Assembly: GCF_003008595.1 (NCBI RefSeq) | Contig: NZ_CP027669.1 | Coordinates: forward strand, 2,604,001-2,668,000 | DNA: 64,000 nt | Reading direction: 5' to 3' | DNA from: Simplicispira suum | GTDB lineage: Bacteria > Pseudomonadota > Gammaproteobacteria > Burkholderiales > Burkholderiaceae_C | In this document: positions 59,246-64,000 of the stretch, in pieces | How the letters are laid out: every line of letters begins with the position of its first letter | Position numbering within the stretch: position 1 is the first letter of the stretch | Notes under the pieces: model-generated | What the model was told of the DNA's origin: nothing | Seen by the model: only the letters and a program-made list of their open reading frames with translations | Database searches by the model: none | Program-made: the position numbers and the translations under genes

Positions 59246-60450
59246 AACCACTCGACGACGCGCTCGCCGAGCTGCTGGGGCACGCCACGCCGCTGGCCGG
59301 CGGCGACACCGTTGCCACCTGGGACGCCGATGGCCGCGTGCTGCAAGTGGCCGCCATCTCCCCGCTGCAGGTGCCGCCGCAGGACAACAGCGCCATGGAC
59401 GGCTACGCCCTGCGCTGTGCCGATGTGCCTTGCGCCGGTGCCGAGCTGCCCGTCTCGCAACGCATTGCGGCCGGCAGCGCGGGCGAGCCGCTCGCGCCTG
59501 GCAGTGCGGCGCGCATTTTCACTGGCGCGCCCGTGCCTGCAGGGGCTGACGCCATCGCCATGCAAGAAGACTGCATGGCGCTGGAGGGTGGCGCCGTGCG
59601 TATCAACGCCGTGCCACGCCCCGGCCAATGGATTCGCCGCGCTGGCGAAGACATCACGATGGGCAGCGAGGTACTGGCTGCTGGCGCGCGACTTGCACCG
59701 GCAGAACTCGGTTTGGCAGCCAGTATTGGCCTGGCGCACCTGCAGGTGGCACGCCGCCCGCGCGTGGCCTTGTTCTCCACCGGCGACGAACTCGTCATGC
59801 CCGGCGAGGTGGTGCCGCAAGCCATGAAACCCGGTGCCATCTACAACAGCAACCGATTCTTCCTGCGCGCCATGCTGCAGCGCCTCGGTTGCGAGGTGAG
59901 CGATTTCGGTATTGTTCCCGACCAGCGCGACGCCACCATCGCCGCGCTGCGCGAGGCGGCCGAAGGCCACGATCTCATCCTTACCAGCGGCGGGGTGTCG
60001 GTAGGCGAAGAAGACCATATCAAGCCCGCCGTGGAGACACTCGGGCGCCTGGATCTGTGGCAGATCGCCATGAAACCGGGCAAACCGTTCGCTTATGGTC
60101 GCATAGCCAACGCGCACTTCATGGGCTTGCCGGGCAATCCCGTGTCGAGCTTTCTGACCTTTGCGGTACTGGTCCGACCGTTTCTGCTGCGCTTGCAAGG
60201 CGTGGCCGACGTCGCTCCGAAAACAATAGCTGCCCGCGCAGATTTCACCTGCGCCAAGGCCGATAAACGCCGAGAATTTTTGCGCGTACGCCACAACGAA
60301 GCCGGCGGTTTGGACCTGTTTGCGAACCAGAGCTCGGGTGTGCTCACCTCGGCCGTCTGGGGAGACGGAGTGGTGGACAACCCGGCCGGCGAGACGATTG
60401 CCGTGGGCGACACGGTGCGCTTCATTTCCTTTGCGGAGCTGCTGTCATGA
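59230..60450 (+). CDS. moeA: Molybdopterin molybdotransferase
   Basis: 406 residues from ATG 59230, preceded by GGAGAAGCC and overlapping mobB by 16 bp; ATG 59242 (overlap ATGA) is an alternative. Motifs: PPQDNSAMDGYAL, ARIFTGAPVPAGADAIAMQED, RRAGEDI, RVALFSTGDELV, TSGGVSVGEEDHIK, MKPGKPFAYGRI and LPGNPVSSFLTF. It inserts molybdate into adenylated molybdopterin. Together with MobB and MoaD it supplies cofactor for XdhAB. Confidence 0.95.
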   Translation: MRPPMKPLDDALAELLGHATPLAGGDTVATWDADGRVLQVAAISPLQVPPQDNSAMDGYALRCADVPCAGAELPVSQRIAAGSAGEPLAPGSAARIFTGAPVPAGADAIAMQEDCMALEGGAVRINAVPRPGQWIRRAGEDITMGSEVLAAGARLAPAELGLAASIGLAHLQVARRPRVALFSTGDELVMPGEVVPQAMKPGAIYNSNRFFLRAMLQRLGCEVSDFGIVPDQRDATIAALREAAEGHDLILTSGGVSVGEEDHIKPAVETLGRLDLWQIAMKPGKPFAYGRIANAHFMGLPGNPVSSFLTFAVLVRPFLLRLQGVADVAPKTIAARADFTCAKADKRREFLRVRHNEAGGLDLFANQSSGVLTSAVWGDGVVDNPAGETIAVGDTVRFISFAELLS

Positions 60451-60461
60451 AACTTTACCCC

Positions 60462-60527
60462 CACGCTCCACCGCTTCGCGGGTCGCTGCCCCCCGAGGGG
60501 GCCGCCATTCATCTTGGGGCGGCCCGG
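60462..60527 (+). repeat. Intergenic hairpin element (CGCTTCGCGGGTCGCTGCCCCCCGAGGGGGC type)
   Basis: ACCCCCACGCTCCACCGCTT, CGCGGGTCGCTGCCCCCCGA, then GGGGGCCGCC. CCCCC/GGGGG pair within it. I recall this block as a frequent intergenic element in Comamonadaceae; one copy here, between moeA and moaD. Confidence 0.55.
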
Positions 60528-60529
60528 CG

Positions 60530-60781
60530 ATGAATATCACCGTGCGCTACTTTGCCTCCATCCGTGAGGCCGCCGGCACCGCCAGCGAGGAACTGGACAC
60601 CGAGGCCGGCACCATCGCCGAACTGCGTGCCGAGTTGCTCACGCGCGGCGGCGCGCTCGCGCAAGCCCTGGCCCCCGGCCGTGCAGTGCGCATGGCGCTC
60701 AACCAGGCGCTGGCGCACGAGCATGCGGGGCTGTCGGAAGGCGACGAAGTGGCATTTTTCCCCCCGGTGACGGGCGGGTAG
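60530..60781 (+). CDS. moaD: Molybdopterin synthase small subunit (sulfur carrier)
   Basis: 83 residues from ATG 60530. It starts NITVRYFASIREAAGT and ends FFPPVTGG, the C-terminal Gly-Gly that is adenylated by MoeB and thiocarboxylated. ALNQALAHEHAGLSEGDEV is the family core. The partner moaE, which usually follows, is absent; instead the last 83 bp of moaD lie antisense to the end of a glycosyltransferase gene. Confidence 0.93.
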   Translation: MNITVRYFASIREAAGTASEELDTEAGTIAELRAELLTRGGALAQALAPGRAVRMALNQALAHEHAGLSEGDEVAFFPPVTGG

Positions 60782-62345
60782 GCGACTGCGCAAAGCTTTT
60801 GAAGGGTGCGCCGACGGGCGGTTCTGCGACCCACGACAGCGAGGGAAATCTGGGCCCTGCCGCAGTCCAGCCTGCAAGTACCGGGCCTTCTCGGATTTCC
60901 AGTGCCCCGCACCGCGAAACGAGTGATGGGGCTACCCATGGGCTGCGGTCGTAGCGGCCATCAATCAGCACCTTAGGGCGGTCTGCCAATTGCAGCGCCA
61001 GCGCTCCCGCCACGGCAGGCGGTCCGGACACTACGCAAATATCGCCGTTCAATGCTGCACGGGCAGGCCCTTCGACGGCCTGCGCCAGTGCGGCGCTGTC
61101 AAACATGCGCCAATGGCCATCTTGAAAGACCGTCGGTCCGCGTGGAGAGGACAGCCCGTCCTGCAGCAGAAGCACGACTTGCAATGCCGCGAACGCAAGG
61201 TAGACACTGCGCCTCGAAACGGCTCGCCACGCCACGCGTTGTCCGGCGAGTTCCATGACGGCCGGGACGGCAAAGAGCAGAAAGGGGGTTCCCCAATGCA
61301 ATTGAAGTTCAGCCCCGGTCAAGAGCCCCATGGCGACCATGAAGACCAGCGGGCCGAACCCATAAATCAGCAGGAATGCGCGGCTGGCTGGGGCCGTTTC
61401 AGGGACTGTCTTGCTCGGCGGGGCATGGCCGCGAGGGGCTTGGCGTCGCAAGTGGTAAACCGTCAGGCCAAGCAGTATCCATGCGGGCAGCGCACGGTTC
61501 AGGAGTTGATCGACGAGCCAATGCATCGATTCGAACCAGCGGTGCAAGCCCTGCGCGTGGAGCCCCAGGGAGGTACTTGTTGCGTACTGGATGGGTGCGA
61601 AATCGTGGGCACGCAGCCAGAGCACATGCGGCGTGAACACCAGCATGGACACCAACGCCGCCAGCAGCAGGCCACGCCGCTGCGCGAGCACCCGCCAACT
61701 GCGCTGGTGGAGCCAGAAGGCAAGAATGCAGGCAACCGATACCGCAATCTGGTATTTGGCCAGCGCCCCCAACCCCATGGCCAGGCCCAGTGCCAGCCAC
61801 CAGCGTGTCAGGCCAGTGCGAAAGGCCTGCCAATAGATGGCAGCACTGGCCGCCACAAACACCATCAATACCACGTTGTGGTTGTAGTAGTACAGCCTTC
61901 CGTTGTAGTAGGTGATGCACAGCGCTGCCAGCAGTGCGATGGTGGCGTAGGGTTCACCGCGCAGGCGGCACAGCAGCCGCCACATCACGGCCATGCTGGC
62001 GAGCGTGCAGGCCGCGCCGACGGCGTAACTGGTGAGGGCGTTGACTCCGAACAGCCGCGTGGGGATCCAGAACAGCCACGAAGGCAGAGGTGGGTGCTTG
62101 TAGTACCCGCCCTCCAAAGAGTGCACCCAGGTGAGTTGCTCAATGTTGTCGGTCGGCGGGGACAGGCTGACGAAGGACAGCAGTGCCAGCCAGACGATCC
62201 CAAATACCAGCAGCGTCAGCGCAACGGGGCCCCAGGAATCTGGGGCTTCCCAGGGACGTTGTCCTTTCCAGCGTGCAAATTCATCGACCGTGAGCGGTGT
62301 CTGTGCCAGCGATAGCGGGGGCGCTGGGGAGCAAATGCCTGGCAT
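60699..62345 (-). CDS. Glycosyltransferase family 39-like integral membrane protein (ArnT/PMT type)
   Basis: 548 residues. About 10-11 hydrophobic helices; TDNIEQLTWVHSLEGGYYKHPPLPSWLFWI carries the acidic residue and HPP region of GT39 enzymes, followed by LAALCITYYNGRLYYYNHNVVLM. Such enzymes transfer sugars from polyprenyl phosphate to lipid A or protein at the periplasmic face. The last about 27 residues (PRPSPGGKMPLRRLPTAPHA) are moaD read antisense and look unselected, so the native C-terminus was probably shorter. Gene context gives no substrate. Confidence 0.82.
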   Translation of the reverse strand: MPGICSPAPPLSLAQTPLTVDEFARWKGQRPWEAPDSWGPVALTLLVFGIVWLALLSFVSLSPPTDNIEQLTWVHSLEGGYYKHPPLPSWLFWIPTRLFGVNALTSYAVGAACTLASMAVMWRLLCRLRGEPYATIALLAALCITYYNGRLYYYNHNVVLMVFVAASAAIYWQAFRTGLTRWWLALGLAMGLGALAKYQIAVSVACILAFWLHQRSWRVLAQRRGLLLAALVSMLVFTPHVLWLRAHDFAPIQYATSTSLGLHAQGLHRWFESMHWLVDQLLNRALPAWILLGLTVYHLRRQAPRGHAPPSKTVPETAPASRAFLLIYGFGPLVFMVAMGLLTGAELQLHWGTPFLLFAVPAVMELAGQRVAWRAVSRRSVYLAFAALQVVLLLQDGLSSPRGPTVFQDGHWRMFDSAALAQAVEGPARAALNGDICVVSGPPAVAGALALQLADRPKVLIDGRYDRSPWVAPSLVSRCGALEIREGPVLAGWTAAGPRFPSLSWVAEPPVGAPFKSFAQSPTRPSPGGKMPLRRLPTAPHARAPAPG

Positions 62346-62663
62346 GGTGCAGTGGGTCGCTATCGCGCGGTGGAATGGCGTGGATACTGGCAGGCCTTTC
62401 TTAGGCCCAGGTTAGGGCCATGTTCTGGCCGTGCAACGCTGCTTTGCTGCCTGCTTGCAGCCGGATCTGGCGGGCCATCGCTGGGCCTTGTCCCAAGACG
62501 ACAGAATTTGATGGCTGTTTGAAATAACTTGTGAGGTGCATCAAAAAAACATCATGGGATGCACTCATGCTTGGGTGAGCGCTCCGCGATAGGCTTGCTG
62601 CACATCTGGATCGGGGATTCCCGAAGGCGAAGTCGTTTCAGCAGCGGACCAACGGGAGACCCT
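62346..62663. other. 318-bp divergent intergenic region
   Basis: Region between the GT39-like gene and the chemotaxis-receptor gene. I see no gene or clear promoter. It holds one short inverted repeat, GTGCATC at 62536-62542 and GATGCAC at 62558-62564, around an A-rich spacer. No flagellar sigma-28 box was recognised. Confidence 0.4.
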
Positions 62664-64000
62664 ATGCGCGCCCTTGAACTCTTGCTTTTTCCGCCTTCCT
62701 GGCTGCTGGGGCGCATGTCCCTGCGGACACGGCTCCTGCTGCTGGCCTTGCTGGCTCTGGTGCTGTTTCCCGCCATGGCTTTCTGGATGGCATGGCCGGG
62801 CCTTGCTGATTCGACGTTCGGGGCACGCGCAGCGCTGGCAGCGTTGGTGGGGGGCCTGTCTGCCTACTTGTATGCGGGGTTTGCTGTCAACCTGCTCACC
62901 TCGGTAGCGGCGCTGGGCCAGGTGGCGCGCAACAACGCGCGCGGCGATTTGTCGCAGGCCGTGGTGGTGCCGGGCAGTGACGACCTGGCTCTGGCGGGGC
63001 GCCATCTTGAATCGATGAATGAGAACTTCTCAGGGCTGGTGGGGACCATCCGCAACCAAGCCTTGTACGTCTCTCAGGCAGGTGCCGGGCTGACAGCCAA
63101 CATGCTCGATCTCTCTCAGCGCACCGAGGCCCAAGCTGCCAGTCTGGAGCAGGCGAGCGCCAGCATTGCCTCTCTGAGTGAGTCGGTGCAAGGAACGGCC
63201 GCACGATCCAAAGAGGTGGATGCCCTGACACGCCGCGTGCGCGATGAGGCGGACGCCGGAGCGGGCGCCATGGATGTCGCCGTCACTGCCATTGCCGAGA
63301 TCGCCGCCGGTTCCCGGCGCATGGGGGAGATCGTCAACGTCATCGATGGCATCGCTTTCCAAACCAATATTCTTGCCCTCAACGCGGCCGTGGAAGCGGC
63401 GCGGGCGGGTGAGACCGGGCGCGGTTTTGCCGTGGTTGCCAGCGAGGTGCGCACCCTGGCGCAGCGCAGCGCCACGTCGGCGCGCGAGATTCGTGAATTG
63501 ATAGCCAGCTCGGGGGGGCAGGTGGAAACCGGAGTGGCGCGCATCGACGCCGTCAAAACCAACTTGCGCACCGTGGTTCACGGGGTGCGCGAAGTGGCGC
63601 AGGGGCTGACCGACATCAGCGAGGCCAGCAGCGCACAAAGCATGTCGCTGCACGAGGTGGCGCAGGCCGTGCGCGAGCTTGATCAGATCACCCAACACAA
63701 TGGCAGCATGGTGGAAGGGGCGCTGCAATCCACAAAGGGCCTGGCGGATCGGTCGTCGAGTCTCAGTGCCTCGGTGGCCGCCATTCGTTTGCGCCGCGGC
63801 ACCGCCGACGAAGCCCATGCCCTGGTGCACCGCGCAGCGGCGCTGGTGGAAGAGATCGGCCTATCGGCTGCGGCCGCCAGGTTTCATGACCCGGCCGGTG
63901 AATTTCGGGACCGCGATCAATATATTTTTGTTTTCGATCACCGGGGCGTTTACCAGGTGTTTGGATCGAGCCCGGAGCGCGTCGGGAGAACGGTGCACGA
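62664..64000 (+). CDS. Methyl-accepting chemotaxis protein with C-terminal Cache-like domain (3' end missing)
   Basis: About 445 residues are visible and the frame is open at the window edge. ATG 62664 follows CGGGAGACC. Two N-terminal membrane helices ([36 protein letters not shown]) enclose only about 15 periplasmic residues, so there is no periplasmic sensor. The signalling hairpin [20 protein letters not shown] and [20 protein letters not shown] is intact. After it, [20 protein letters not shown] resembles a single-Cache sensor, placed in the cytoplasm at the C-terminus. It is expected to signal to CheA/CheW. Confidence 0.9.
   Translation, partial: MRALELLLFPPSWLLGRMSLRTRLLLLALLALVLFPAMAFWMAWPGLADSTFGARAALAALVGGLSAYLYAGFAVNLLTSVAALGQVARNNARGDLSQAVVVPGSDDLALAGRHLESMNENFSGLVGTIRNQALYVSQAGAGLTANMLDLSQRTEAQAASLEQASASIASLSESVQGTAARSKEVDALTRRVRDEADAGAGAMDVAVTAIAEIAAGSRRMGEIVNVIDGIAFQTNILALNAAVEAARAGETGRGFAVVASEVRTLAQRSATSAREIRELIASSGGQVETGVARIDAVKTNLRTVVHGVREVAQGLTDISEASSAQSMSLHEVAQAVRELDQITQHNGSMVEGALQSTKGLADRSSSLSASVAAIRLRRGTADEAHALVHRAAALVEEIGLSAAAARFHDPAGEFRDRDQYIFVFDHRGVYQVFGSSPERVGRTVH

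Noticed and set aside
60220..60282. Segment AATAGCTGCCCGCGCAG...CTGCGCCAAGGCC in moeA that resembles the palindromic repeat
   Set aside because: It encodes ARADFTCAKADKRREFLR, which fits the conserved MoeA sequence at that point, so resemblance is probably chance.

Overview
The window is a chromosomal segment of a Betaproteobacterium, most likely family Comamonadaceae (Acidovorax/Simplicispira/Hydrogenophaga-like; genus not resolved). This rests on the high GC, on gene orders common in Burkholderiales (rsmD-coaD; rhodanese-grxC-secB-gpsA; alaA-hom-thrC-mobB-moeA-moaD), and on about ten copies of a short AGCGCTTAT...ATAAGCGCT palindromic repeat, which I recall as typical of this family. I see no prophage, transposase gene, CRISPR array, tRNA or rRNA.

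Layout. 1-1065: end of rsmD, then coaD, with a zinc-ribbon metallopeptidase convergent to it. 2236-6742: a stress-type cluster (BON lipoprotein, ferritin-like protein, a YqjD-like protein and a DUF1328 protein), a CHASE3 histidine kinase with a divergent LuxR-type regulator, and a receiver-only regulator. 6858-16329: housekeeping genes (moeB, ctpA, gpmA, rhodanese, grxC, secB, gpsA, maeB) and a xanthine/uracil-type permease. 16661-26752: ggt, then a urate-degradation block (M20 deacylase, a UraD-AllC fusion, puuE, GntR regulator, hiuH, a TonB-like lipoprotein, xdhC, membrane urate oxidase puuD). 26691-33503: TetR regulator and a tripartite RND efflux pump. 33629-36517: Crp/Fnr regulator and a diguanylate cyclase. 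36604-47575: xdhAB, a divergent LysR regulator, a BMP-type nucleoside/purine ABC importer and an adenine-deaminase-like enzyme. 47715-54403: dnaB, a four-gene WYL/GyrI-like/EVE/VOC operon, a PIN-PhoH ATPase, a MITE, bcp and an Mth938-domain protein. 54536-60781: alaA, hom, thrC and molybdenum-cofactor genes mobB, moeA, moaD. 60699-64000: a GT39-like membrane glycosyltransferase, antisense to the end of moaD, and a chemotaxis receptor cut by the window edge.

The unifying theme is purine salvage and catabolism. The ABC importer and the NCS2 permease would bring in nucleosides or bases. Adenine deaminase would give hypoxanthine, XdhAB (matured by XdhC and supplied by MobB/MoeA/MoaD/MoeB) would give urate, and PuuD, HiuH, UraD, PuuE and AllC would take urate to ureidoglycine. 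The later ureidoglycine/ureidoglycolate steps are not recognisable here, unless the coupled M20 enzyme does one. A perfect 22-bp palindrome between the GntR gene and hiuH, with a related site upstream of the permease and a weaker one upstream of puuD, suggests a GntR-controlled urate regulon. A separate LysR probably controls xdhAB.

The most unusual structural features are: palindromic repeats that supply stop codons to four genes and the start codon of gpsA, and that lie in frame inside puuD and xdhA; a 168-bp MITE between bcp and its probable terminator; and an 83-bp antisense overlap where moaE would be expected.
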